Shown: positions 1 to 6,523, counted from the first letter of the stretch. The stretch is 7,183 bases of DNA from Promethearchaeota archaeon (GCA_019057355.1 DXJM01000261.1:1-7183), one strand, 5' to 3'. Translations and numbers: made by a program. Notes: generated from the letters alone by a model not told the origin.

Positions 1-16
1 TTAATTAGAATTGGAC

Positions 17-24
17 TTATAATA
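17..24 (+). promoter_or_regulatory. Possible TATA box of the first acyl-CoA dehydrogenase gene
   Basis: The sequence TTATAATA is centred about 35 nt before the ATG at 56. With the usual archaeal spacing of about 25 nt from TATA box to transcription start, this predicts a leader of only about 10 nt. There is no convincing Shine-Dalgarno before the ATG, only GGG at 45-47. In DNA this AT-rich such matches arise by chance, so the call is tentative. Confidence 0.35.
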
Positions 25-55
25 TTAGAGAAAATTATTGAATAGGGTTTGAAAT

Positions 56-1204
56 ATGAATTTTGACCTGACTGAAAAGCAAAAACTGGTAAGGAACAGC
101 GTTAGGAAATTCTCTGAAGAGATTTTAGGGGCAATGGCTCCAATTATAGATAACCAAGGAATTTTTTCATGGGAAACAGCTAGAGAGCTTTCAAAAATCA
201 ATGCATGGGGAATTCAACTGCCTGAAAAGTATGGTGGTTCAAGTTTGGATTCAATTAGTTATGCAATTGTTATAGAGGAAATATCTCGAATCTGCGGATC
301 AACCGGATTGAGTGTTACCGTTCATAATTCGGTTGGTGCTTATCCAATTTTAAAATGGGGGACTGAAGATCAAAAAGAGAGGTACTTACACGATATTGCG
401 ACTGGTAAAAAAATTACGGGCTTTACTTGGACAGAACCTAACGCAGGAAGCGATGCTGGGGCTATTGAATGCTTAGCTGTTGAAGATGGAAATGATTTCA
501 TATTAAATGGATCAAAAATATTCGTAACGAATGGTGGTGTTGCTTCAGTATTATTAGTAGGAACAAGATTTAAGAAAAAGAATGGTGAATCTGGTATAGC
601 TGCGATGTTAGTCGAAAAGGATTTTGAAGGGTATGAAATAGGAAAAATTGAAGATAAAATGGGGATGAGAGGAAATGCCACTTCAAGCCTGTATTTTAAT
701 AATGTGAGCGTTCCTAAAGAAAATATTTTAGGCAACTTATCAGATGGATTTAAAATTGCAATGCACTCATTAGATGTTGGAAGAATTGGGATTGCAGCAC
801 AGGCTTTAGGGATTGCTCAAGCTGCTTACGAGCATTCTGTTGAATATTCAAAAGGAAGAATTCAATTTAAAAAACCAATTTCTAATTTTCAAGGTATATC
901 ATTTAAATTGGCTGAAATGGCTACAAAAATAGATGCCGCACGATTATTGGTATACAAGGCGGCATACATGAAAGATTCTAAAGAAAAATTTTCTAAAGAA
1001 TCTGCAATGTGTAAATTATATGCATCTGAGATCGCACGTCAGGTTACCATGGAAGCCTTACAAATTCATGGTGGATATGGATACATAAAAGATTTACCTA
1101 TCGAAAGGTACTTACGTGATGCTGCTATCACAACTATATACGAAGGGACTTCTGAGATCATGAAATTAATTATTTCCCAACAAATTCTCAAGGGAAATCT
1201 ATAA
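56..1204 (+). CDS. Acyl-CoA dehydrogenase (FAD-dependent), copy 1
   Basis: This 382-residue protein has the normal length and domain order of the family: an N-terminal helical domain (about 5-115), a central beta domain (about 120-215) and a C-terminal helical domain (about 230-380). Visible family signatures are TEPNAGSD (126-133), KIFVTNGG (154-161) and the C-terminal block starting at Q336 (QIHGGYGY) and ending at D355. IYEGTSEI places the catalytic base at E363, the position used by short/medium-chain and butyryl-CoA dehydrogenases. The family oxidises an acyl-CoA to the trans-2-enoyl-CoA in the cytoplasm and passes electrons to an electron-transfer flavoprotein (ETF). Chain-length preference cannot be read from the sequence. 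It is about 67% identical, without gaps, to the ACAD at 1511-2755, and presumably shares the EtfAB encoded downstream. W125, just before the TEPNAGSD motif, is a less usual residue; copy 2 has Met there. No frameshift is visible, and the ATG at 56 fits the usual family N-terminus. Confidence 0.95.
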   Translation: MNFDLTEKQKLVRNSVRKFSEEILGAMAPIIDNQGIFSWETARELSKINAWGIQLPEKYGGSSLDSISYAIVIEEISRICGSTGLSVTVHNSVGAYPILKWGTEDQKERYLHDIATGKKITGFTWTEPNAGSDAGAIECLAVEDGNDFILNGSKIFVTNGGVASVLLVGTRFKKKNGESGIAAMLVEKDFEGYEIGKIEDKMGMRGNATSSLYFNNVSVPKENILGNLSDGFKIAMHSLDVGRIGIAAQALGIAQAAYEHSVEYSKGRIQFKKPISNFQGISFKLAEMATKIDAARLLVYKAAYMKDSKEKFSKESAMCKLYASEIARQVTMEALQIHGGYGYIKDLPIERYLRDAAITTIYEGTSEIMKLIISQQILKGNL

Positions 1205-1210
1205 AATACC

Positions 1211-1226
1211 TATTTTAATTCATTTT
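1211..1226 (+). terminator. Possible T-tract terminator after ACAD copy 1
   Basis: Two TTTT runs (1213-1216 and 1223-1226) lie within 25 nt of the stop codon at 1202-1204. Archaeal intrinsic termination often needs only such U-rich stretches without a hairpin. The background is AT-rich, so the support is weak. Confidence 0.25.
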
Positions 1227-1360
1227 ACCCGTAAAAAATATTTAAGGGGAAAATTTATATTATATAAAATTGTATTTTAGTTAGCATGTTGCTAAATAAT
1301 AATACAAAAATTACACTTTCTTCAATTTTATTGGTAGATATTGTAAGAGTAGTAGTATTA

Positions 1361-1426
1361 TTATAACACGAGAGAACTATCCAAAAACTCTTTCTTTATC
1401 TTTTATAATATGTTCTCGTGTCATAA
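1361..1426. repeat. Imperfect inverted repeat upstream of the ACAD-etfBA operon
   Basis: The left arm (1361-1377, TTATAACACGAGAGAAC) is the reverse complement of the right arm (1412-1426, GTTCTCGTGTCATAA), apart from one mismatch and a 2-nt bulge (GA). The arms share an ACACGAGA core, which is comparatively GC-containing in a very AT-rich gap, and are separated by 34 nt. It ends about 85 nt before the copy 2 ATG, upstream of the predicted TATA box. It could be a two-site operator or a stem-loop in an RNA; the sequence does not decide. Confidence 0.5.
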
Positions 1427-1482
1427 AATAATTAAAAAATGGAGTAAGGGTTATATTTTGGAAAGATCTCCTAATCTCGATA

Positions 1483-1490
1483 TTTATAAA
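1483..1490 (+). promoter_or_regulatory. Predicted TATA box of the ACAD-etfB-etfA operon
   Basis: TTTATAAA is centred about 24.5 nt before the ATG at 1511. This is nearly the archaeal distance from TATA box to transcription start, so the transcript would begin at or next to the start codon. No Shine-Dalgarno precedes that ATG, which fits leaderless translation. This site also supports 1511 as the real start despite the unusual N-terminal extension. Confidence 0.45.
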
Positions 1491-1510
1491 ATAAAGAAAA
1501 ATGAAGTAAT

Positions 1511-2755
1511 ATGGTAATAACAAGGAAAACCAAACAAGATAAAAAAAGCCTTGAAATAGATTATAAATCACTTTCTGATAAGAGAAAATTAGATAACAAT
1601 CCCATTTTAAATTTTGAGCCCAATGAACAATTAAAATTGCTTCGATATGGCGTGAGGAAATTTGCTGAGGATGTTTTATTACCTGTTGCCCCTATCGTTG
1701 ATAGAGATGCCACATTTAATTGGGAAACGGCAAGGCACCTTGCTAAAATAAATGCATGGGGTATTGAAGTGCCTGAAAAATACGGAGGTGCTCAATTAGA
1801 TTCGATAAGCCATGCTATTACTATTGAGGAACTTTCAAGAGTCTGTGCTTCAACAGGACTTAGTGTAAGTGCCCATAATTCACTCGGAGTGTATCCGATC
1901 TTAAGATGGGGTACAGATGAACAAAAAGAAAGATATTTACCTGCTCTGGCAAGTGGTAAAATGATTGCGGGATTCTCGATGACCGAACCAAATGCAGGTT
2001 CTGATGTCAAGAAAATAAATTGTCTAGCAAGACAAGTCGGCAAAGGGTTTTTATTAAATGGCTCAAAAATCTTTGTAACGAATGGTGGAATTGCATCAAT
2101 ACTTATTGTGATTTCTCGATACAAAACAGAAAATGGAAAAAAAGGAATGACCGCATTTATTCTTGATAATACTATGGATGGATATGAGATTGGTAAACTA
2201 GAGGATAAAATGGGAATGAGAGGTTCTAGTACAACAAGCATATATTTTAATGATCTTTTCATTTCCCAGGAAAATGTTTTAGGCTTGATATCAGATGGTT
2301 TTAAAATTGCAATGAATACATTAGATGTTGGGAGAATAGGGATTGCAGCACAGGCCTTGGGAATTGCCCGAGCCGCTTACGAGCATTCTGTAGAATATTC
2401 AAAAAGAAGGATTCAATTTGACAAACCAATTGCTAATTTTCAAGGCATTTCATTTAAATTGGCTGAAATGGCTACAAAAATCGAGACTGCACGACTATTA
2501 GTCTATAAAGCGGCTCACATGAGAAACCAAGGAAGAGATATCTCGAAAGAAGCTGCAATGTGTAAATATTATTCGAGTCAAATTGCACGAGATATCACCC
2601 AAGAAGCAATTCAAGTTCATGGTGGTTATGGATATATGAAGGATTTACCACTTGAACGATATTATCGTGATGCAAAAGCATGCGAAATATATGAAGGTAC
2701 AACAGAAATTATGAAGATGATTATTTCACAACAAATACTAAGAGGAAACGTGTAA
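1511..2755 (+). CDS. Acyl-CoA dehydrogenase (FAD-dependent), copy 2, with N-terminal extension
   Basis: The protein has 414 residues. Residues 33-414 align without gaps to all 382 residues of copy 1 at about 67% identity (hand count 255/382). Signatures are TEPNAGSD (158-165), KIFVTNGG (186-193), the block starting QVHGGYGY (368-387) and IYEGTTEI with catalytic E395. It should oxidise acyl-CoA to enoyl-CoA and hand electrons to the EtfAB encoded directly downstream; etfB starts on the base after its TAA. ACAD-etfB-etfA is the gene order of butyryl-CoA dehydrogenase/Etf-type modules. The oddity is residues 1-32, lysine/arginine-rich (9 of 32) and absent from copy 1. No ATG, GTG or TTG lies in frame between 1511 and the point where homology begins; only a rare ATT (1604-1606) could give a copy-1-like start. 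A TATA-like box about 24 nt upstream favours 1511. Substrate range is not readable. Confidence 0.94.
   Translation: MVITRKTKQDKKSLEIDYKSLSDKRKLDNNPILNFEPNEQLKLLRYGVRKFAEDVLLPVAPIVDRDATFNWETARHLAKINAWGIEVPEKYGGAQLDSISHAITIEELSRVCASTGLSVSAHNSLGVYPILRWGTDEQKERYLPALASGKMIAGFSMTEPNAGSDVKKINCLARQVGKGFLLNGSKIFVTNGGIASILIVISRYKTENGKKGMTAFILDNTMDGYEIGKLEDKMGMRGSSTTSIYFNDLFISQENVLGLISDGFKIAMNTLDVGRIGIAAQALGIARAAYEHSVEYSKRRIQFDKPIANFQGISFKLAEMATKIETARLLVYKAAHMRNQGRDISKEAAMCKYYSSQIARDITQEAIQVHGGYGYMKDLPLERYYRDAKACEIYEGTTEIMKMIISQQILRGNV
2742..2745 (+). promoter_or_regulatory. Shine-Dalgarno of etfB
   Basis: GAGG inside the last codons of ACAD copy 2 ends 10 nt before the etfB ATG at 2756. It pairs with the CCUC of the archaeal 16S 3' end. 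The spacing is slightly long, but the adjacent stop and start (TAAATG) suggest coupled translation. Confidence 0.45.
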
Positions 2756-3568
2756 ATGGTAAACATTTTTGTATTGATAAAACAAGTGCCGGGCACGCAT
2801 AATCTTGAAATCGATAAAAAAAATGGTGCTTTAATTCGAGAAGGAATTGAAACCATGATTAATCCCGATGATTTATATGCTTTAGAACTTGGACTTAAAT
2901 TAAAAGAGAGATATGGAGGTAACACTACGGCTTTAACTATGGGGCCATCACAAGCAGAATTTGCTCTAAGGGAATGTCTGGCAATGGGAGTGGATGAGGC
3001 AATTCATGTCTGCGATCAAATATTTGCATATTCCGATACACTCCAAACTACGTTAGTATTGAAGGAAGTTTTTGATAAAATTAAAAATTATGATTTAATT
3101 ATAACAGGAAGTCAGACTTCTGATTCAAGCACGGGTCAAGTACCTTACCAATTATCAGAGGCGCTTGATATTCCTCTTATCACCGATATTTTTTCAATAG
3201 AACTTAAAAACGGTTTTGTACAGTGTCAAAGAAACTTTGGTCATGAATCCCAAAATATTCAAGTCGAATTGCCCATAATATTGCGCGTGAGAAAACATTT
3301 TAACAAGCCCAGACCTCTTTCACTATTAGGAATCAAGAAGGCCTTTGAGAAAGGTATTAAAAAATTCGATTTTAACTCATTGAATTGTCCGGATTCTATC
3401 GATGGATGTAATAAATCACCTACAAGGGTGGTAAAAACTGAGAAAATCTCTCTGCAAAGAAAAAATGAGATAATTAAAGGAACAATAACCGAAAAAATTC
3501 AAAAAATCATAGAAATCATTCAAGAACATGGAATTGAAAAAATCTGGGTGGGGGGTGCGCATGAATGA
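2756..3568 (+). CDS. etfB: Electron transfer flavoprotein, beta subunit
   Basis: This 270-residue protein is close to the usual length for EtfB. It opens with VLIKQVPGT (6-14), then LIREG (26-30), INPDDLYALE (35-44), TMGPSQAE (61-68) and LAMGVDEAI (75-83). NKPRPLSLLGI (183-193) is the conserved C-terminal stretch. These features match the clostridial/FixA branch of EtfB better than the mitochondrial type. EtfB pairs with EtfA to carry electrons between acyl-CoA dehydrogenases and a membrane quinone reductase or, in bifurcating forms, NADH and ferredoxin. The nucleotide-binding loop, consensus about G-R/K-Q-A-x-D-G-D-T-x-Q-V, reads GSQTSDSSTGQV (118-129). G-D is replaced by S-S and the basic residue by Ser, so its second cofactor (AMP or FAD) is uncertain. 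It starts right after the ACAD stop, and its last 4 bases overlap etfA, giving tight stoichiometric co-expression. Confidence 0.95.
   Translation: MVNIFVLIKQVPGTHNLEIDKKNGALIREGIETMINPDDLYALELGLKLKERYGGNTTALTMGPSQAEFALRECLAMGVDEAIHVCDQIFAYSDTLQTTLVLKEVFDKIKNYDLIITGSQTSDSSTGQVPYQLSEALDIPLITDIFSIELKNGFVQCQRNFGHESQNIQVELPIILRVRKHFNKPRPLSLLGIKKAFEKGIKKFDFNSLNCPDSIDGCNKSPTRVVKTEKISLQRKNEIIKGTITEKIQKIIEIIQEHGIEKIWVGGAHE
3546..3557 (+). promoter_or_regulatory. Shine-Dalgarno of etfA
   Basis: A G-rich run with two GGTG elements (3547-3550 and 3554-3557) ends 7 nt before the etfA ATG at 3565. GGTG pairs with the CACC of the archaeal 16S 3' end. The same bases encode the conserved WVGG near the EtfB C-terminus. 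The ATG at 3561 is out of the etfA frame, so 3565 is the start. Confidence 0.55.
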
Positions 3569-4572
3569 ACAATGAAAGTGATTATAAAGATATTTGGGTC
3601 TTTACTGAAATAAAAGATCACGTGAAGGTTCATGATTGTGCCCTGGAAATCCTCGGAAAGGGAAGAGAAATAGCAGATAAACTGGGGCAGAACTTAGTAG
3701 CTGTTATGCTAGCGTTAGATGCGGAACAATATATATCCGTTATTGAAGAACATGGGGCTGATAAGATTATCTACATGAGCCATCCCGAGTTAAAACATTA
3801 CCACGAGAGAATTTTTACCAAAATCGTGCACGAATTCGTGGAGGAATACAAGCCCTCAATATTTTTATTTCCATCAACGGAAGTCGGAAATGCACTAGCT
3901 GCTCGCATTGCATATCGTTGTAAGACAGGGTTAGTAAGTGATGTCTTGAATTTAGAGCTAAGTGATGAATATGGAGAGAATTTATTACTGACAGACAAGC
4001 CTGCTTATGGTGGAAATATTCATGTTAAAATCATTTGTCCAAACACCAGGCCACAAATGTGCACGATTACAATGGGAACGTTTAAAAAGACATTAATCCA
4101 AAAAGCTACTGTTGAGATAATAAAAAAAGAATTCAACCATGACGTTCAAAGTAAAATTAAGATCATTGGAACTCCAACTCGGAAGGATAAACCCACCTCT
4201 ACTCTTTCAGATGTTAAATTCGTGCTTGGTGGGGGAAATGGCTTAGTATCCAAGGACAATTTTAATAAATTATTTCAACTCGCGCGATTAACGAGTGGGC
4301 AAGTTGGAGGCACTCGACGCCCCATCCTTGATGGGTGGATGCCAGAACATTTACAAATTGGAATCAGTGGAGAAACCATCTCTTCAGATCTTTACATTTC
4401 TTTTGGTATTTCAGGAGCGATACAACATGTTGTTGGAATAAAAGATTCGAAAACCATCGTCGCAATCAATAAAGATCCTAATGCTCCAATTTTTCGAGTA
4501 GCTGATTATTGTATAATAGCTGACGCTAAAGACATCCTTGATGGTCTCTTAGAATATTTTACCGTTGATTAA
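3565..4572 (+). CDS. etfA: Electron transfer flavoprotein, alpha subunit
   Basis: The protein has 335 residues, in the usual EtfA range. The N-terminal Rossmann-like half (about 8-190) contains the FPSTEVGNALAARIA stretch (102-116). The C-terminal FAD-binding domain (about 215-335) holds VGGTRRPILDGWMP (247-260) and the EtfA signature LYISFGISGAIQH (276-288), followed by IVAINKDPNAPIF (298-310) and VADYCIIAD (312-320). EtfA binds the electron-carrying FAD and docks on the dehydrogenase. R251 and H288, matching known FAD-contacting positions, are kept. Two departures from consensus stand out. GGRG is GGNG here (N225), and the flavin-contacting GQTG is GISG (I267, S268), so the Gln is lost and the Thr is replaced by Ser. 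It overlaps etfB by 4 bp (ATGA) and closes the operon, with tandem stop codons TAATAA. No N-terminal ferredoxin domain is present. Confidence 0.95.
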   Translation: MNNESDYKDIWVFTEIKDHVKVHDCALEILGKGREIADKLGQNLVAVMLALDAEQYISVIEEHGADKIIYMSHPELKHYHERIFTKIVHEFVEEYKPSIFLFPSTEVGNALAARIAYRCKTGLVSDVLNLELSDEYGENLLLTDKPAYGGNIHVKIICPNTRPQMCTITMGTFKKTLIQKATVEIIKKEFNHDVQSKIKIIGTPTRKDKPTSTLSDVKFVLGGGNGLVSKDNFNKLFQLARLTSGQVGGTRRPILDGWMPEHLQIGISGETISSDLYISFGISGAIQHVVGIKDSKTIVAINKDPNAPIFRVADYCIIADAKDILDGLLEYFTVD

Positions 4573-4651
4573 TAAAAAATTATTCTCCCCTGATACTTTT
4601 ATACTCTAAAATAAAGATAACTAAGAAAATCTAATGAAATAATTGAAATAA

Positions 4652-4687
4652 CTTGTTTTTCTTGAAGTTTTCTATTTATATTTTTTC
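4652..4687 (+). terminator. T-rich stretch, possible terminator of the ACAD-etfBA operon
   Basis: The top strand has TTTTT (4656-4660), TTT (4668-4670) and TTTTTT (4681-4686) in 36 nt, about 80 nt after the etfA stop and running into the 3' end of the convergent gene. U-rich runs of this kind terminate archaeal transcription. No strong hairpin is visible. Part of the run also encodes the lysine-rich end of the opposite gene, which weakens the case. Confidence 0.3.
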
Positions 4688-6420
4688 AATTCTGCCATTA
4701 GTTTTTCAGCAAGTATTATTCCATCTTGAGCTTTTTTTTTGTATTTTGTAACTTCACTCTCTAAGAGAGAAATAGTATTTTCTAATTCTAAAACTTGAGT
4801 GCTATTATCTAATGAAACAGGTGATGGTTTTAATGAAGGAATGAATTCTGATTTTTTATCTTTCTTTTTATTTTTTAAAGCATTATATTTTTCTTTCCAA
4901 ACCTTTATCTCCACTTCTAATTCTTTTAGTTTTTCACCACTATCACCGGTGTAAATAGGTTCTGGAATATCACGTCCAGCCTTCAATGCCGAATTTTCTG
5001 TTTCTAATTCTTTAATTCTGGCCTTTAATTTAGCAATTTCTGTTATATAATCAATTGCACCTTTTTTTTCAGTTAATACATGAAATTCTTGCTTGCCTGC
5101 TTCCAATTCTTCTTCGGATTTATTACCCAAAATTCGATTTTTACGTTTTTGTAGTTCTTCCACTGTGTGTTCTGATAGGAAATCAAGTGGATTGAACCCC
5201 ATTCCTCCGTGTTTTGTTTCCCTCTCTCTTATTTTAACAAATAAAGGAATGTTTCCGACAGCTTCTCCACATACAATACCTTCACCTTTTTCTAGTCCAG
5301 AAATGTCTTCTTTATTTTCATTACTCAAGTCTTCAGCACTCGAAATTGTAATGCTAATATCTCTAATATCACTTAGATTCATCACTATCCACGTGCCTGC
5401 TTGGGCTCTTATGGTAGTATCAAGAAGTTGAGGTCTCTGTGTTCCTATAACGATATTTGCTCCAAATTTTCTTCCCTCTTGAGCGAAAAGTTTTACAATT
5501 TCACAAGTTTCTGTCTGCTTCTTTCCCGCAAATAAATGTGCTTCATCTAAAAACAAGTAAAATGGTGGGATTTTTCGGGTGGTGCTTGCTAAATACAATT
5601 TTTTAAGTAATTTTCCCGTAATGACCTCTTGAACTTCAAGATCGAGCCCTCTCAAGTTCACTATAGTGCATAATCTTGGAGCAACGAGATCTGTTGCCTG
5701 TAATGAGAATAAATAGTCTAAATCTATATCTCCACCCTTATTTTTACTTAAATCTGCAAATTCGATGATATTATCTACAAATTCACTTTCTCCGGGTCCT
5801 TTTTCTGCTTTTAGTTTTACATCTTCTTCTTCCTCTAAAGTTCTTTGAGGCTCTAGTTTAGCGGAGACATCATCTTTACCTGCTGCAACTTTTAAACTAC
5901 CATATTCCCCGTGCCTATCTATAATGACTACAGGAATCCCTTTTTTAAGAAATTCTTCACATAAGACTCCCATAGTATATGATTTTCCAGAACCTGATTT
6001 TCCTGTAATGAAAATTCTCCCAAAATTTTTTACTAATAAATTAATATTGAATGGATAACCAAGAAGGTTACCAATCGCAACGGATTTATCAGGAGGATTG
6101 TTAATTCCCAAAATTTTAGTTATTTGTTCCTCGGTTGCGAGAAAAACATCCGCTCCCACGTCAAAAGGTCTCTTAGGGCGCTCTCCAAGAACTTGTAATC
6201 GCGCCATCATCCCTTTTTCTTCCGTCCACATGTCTGTAATATTTAACACGTAAAATGGTCGTTGCTCTCCATCATTTTCTGATTTTCCATATATTGTTAA
6301 ATAATTTGATCTTTCTATTTTAGGATCTTCAATGATCATATTCACTGTATGAGTAGTAGTTTTTCCAGAAAGCTTTCCGACTCTTTTCTTTTGAAGTGCA
6401 TCATCATTTTCGTTTAACAT
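4672..6420 (-). CDS. HerA-like ATPase (HAS-barrel, DUF87 domain) with coiled-coil C-terminal tail
   Basis: The 582-residue protein has an N-terminal HAS-barrel (about 14-105) and a RecA/FtsK-like ATPase core (about 112-405). The core contains Walker A GKSGSGKS (140-147), DRHGEYG (168-174), Walker B YLFLDEAH (288-295), EGRKFGANIVIGTQRP (315-330) with sensor-type Q328, and a closing HGG (404-406). This is the pattern of HerA, a hexameric DNA translocase that in archaea acts with nuclease NurA and Mre11-Rad50 in end resection; related ATPases also serve in defence systems. Residues 180-235 form a charged insertion (with EEEE). After 415 the protein becomes mostly charged helix with three heptad segments (462-479, 498-515, 543-560) and a polybasic linker (516-523). 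Canonical HerA is about 500 residues, so the tail is the oddity. No nurA, mre11 or rad50 is in the window; neighbours are metabolic. The gene stands alone, convergent to etfA. The exact role is unknown. Confidence 0.88.
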   Translation of the reverse strand: MLNENDDALQKKRVGKLSGKTTTHTVNMIIEDPKIERSNYLTIYGKSENDGEQRPFYVLNITDMWTEEKGMMARLQVLGERPKRPFDVGADVFLATEEQITKILGINNPPDKSVAIGNLLGYPFNINLLVKNFGRIFITGKSGSGKSYTMGVLCEEFLKKGIPVVIIDRHGEYGSLKVAAGKDDVSAKLEPQRTLEEEEDVKLKAEKGPGESEFVDNIIEFADLSKNKGGDIDLDYLFSLQATDLVAPRLCTIVNLRGLDLEVQEVITGKLLKKLYLASTTRKIPPFYLFLDEAHLFAGKKQTETCEIVKLFAQEGRKFGANIVIGTQRPQLLDTTIRAQAGTWIVMNLSDIRDISITISSAEDLSNENKEDISGLEKGEGIVCGEAVGNIPLFVKIRERETKHGGMGFNPLDFLSEHTVEELQKRKNRILGNKSEEELEAGKQEFHVLTEKKGAIDYITEIAKLKARIKELETENSALKAGRDIPEPIYTGDSGEKLKELEVEIKVWKEKYNALKNKKKDKKSEFIPSLKPSPVSLDNSTQVLELENTISLLESEVTKYKKKAQDGIILAEKLMAELKKYK

Positions 6421-6442
6421 TATAAGTTCACATAACCAATAA

Positions 6443-6450
6443 TTTTATAA
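6443..6450 (-). promoter_or_regulatory. Predicted TATA box of the HerA-like gene
   Basis: On the minus strand this reads TTATAAAA, centred 26.5 nt before the A of the ATG (6420). That predicts transcription starting at the start codon. A second similar element (ATTATAAAA, 6467-6475) lies further upstream. Only a weak GTGAA precedes the ATG, consistent with a leaderless message. Confidence 0.45.
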
Positions 6451-6489
6451 TTTTTATTTATTGTTCTTTTATAATACTAATCATATCGG

Positions 6490-6509
6490 ATAAGATATTT
6501 AAATCTTAT
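6490..6509. repeat. 20-bp dyad, possible operator
   Basis: ATAAGAT-N6-ATCTTAT has perfect 7-bp arms around a 6-bp AT spacer. The size and symmetry suit a dimeric helix-turn-helix regulator. It sits about 70 bp upstream of the HerA-like start and 190 bp upstream of the hydrolase start, just beyond the predicted leftward promoter. Only sequence symmetry supports it. Confidence 0.4.
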
Positions 6510-6523
6510 AGGAGCCCAATAAT

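Larger units (their letters stand above)
1205..1510. other. 306-nt intergenic region between the two ACAD genes
   Basis: I see no convincing gene here. From left to right it holds a T-rich run just after the copy 1 stop, a TATA-like TATATAAA (1261-1268), a small hairpin TTAGCA-TGT-TGCTAA (1281-1295), a longer inverted repeat (1361-1426), and a TATA-like TTTATAAA (1483-1490) just before copy 2. A 26-codon hydrophobic reading frame (1286-1366) lies about 21 nt after the first TATA-like element and is considered in the findings. The gap means copy 2 and etfBA probably have their own promoter instead of depending only on read-through from copy 1. Confidence 0.6.

Noticed and set aside
1377..1571. 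64-codon minus-strand frame in the ACAD gap, rich in Phe/Tyr/Leu
   Set aside because: It is hydrophobic mainly because the gap is AT-rich, overlaps the start of ACAD copy 2 and the inverted repeat, and has no recognisable motif or SD.
1792..2262. 156-codon minus-strand frame
   Set aside because: It is antisense to the conserved core of ACAD copy 2 (a similar frame lies opposite copy 1 at 370-735), as expected from shared codon patterns and not from a gene.
56..2755. One ACAD as a catalytically dead partner in a heteromeric dehydrogenase
   Set aside because: Both copies keep the TEPNAGSD motif, the C-terminal signature and the catalytic Glu (E363 and E395), so neither looks inactive; a mixed tetramer is still possible but unsupported.
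5093..5431. 112-codon plus-strand frame
   Set aside because: It lies wholly inside the HerA-like gene on the opposite strand, whose motifs confirm the coding frame; this is a shadow frame.
4672..6420. HerA-like gene as part of a known defence pair (such as HerA with a SIR2 or nuclease partner)
   Set aside because: No nuclease, SIR2 or other defence gene adjoins it; neighbours are etfA and an alpha/beta hydrolase on the opposite strand.
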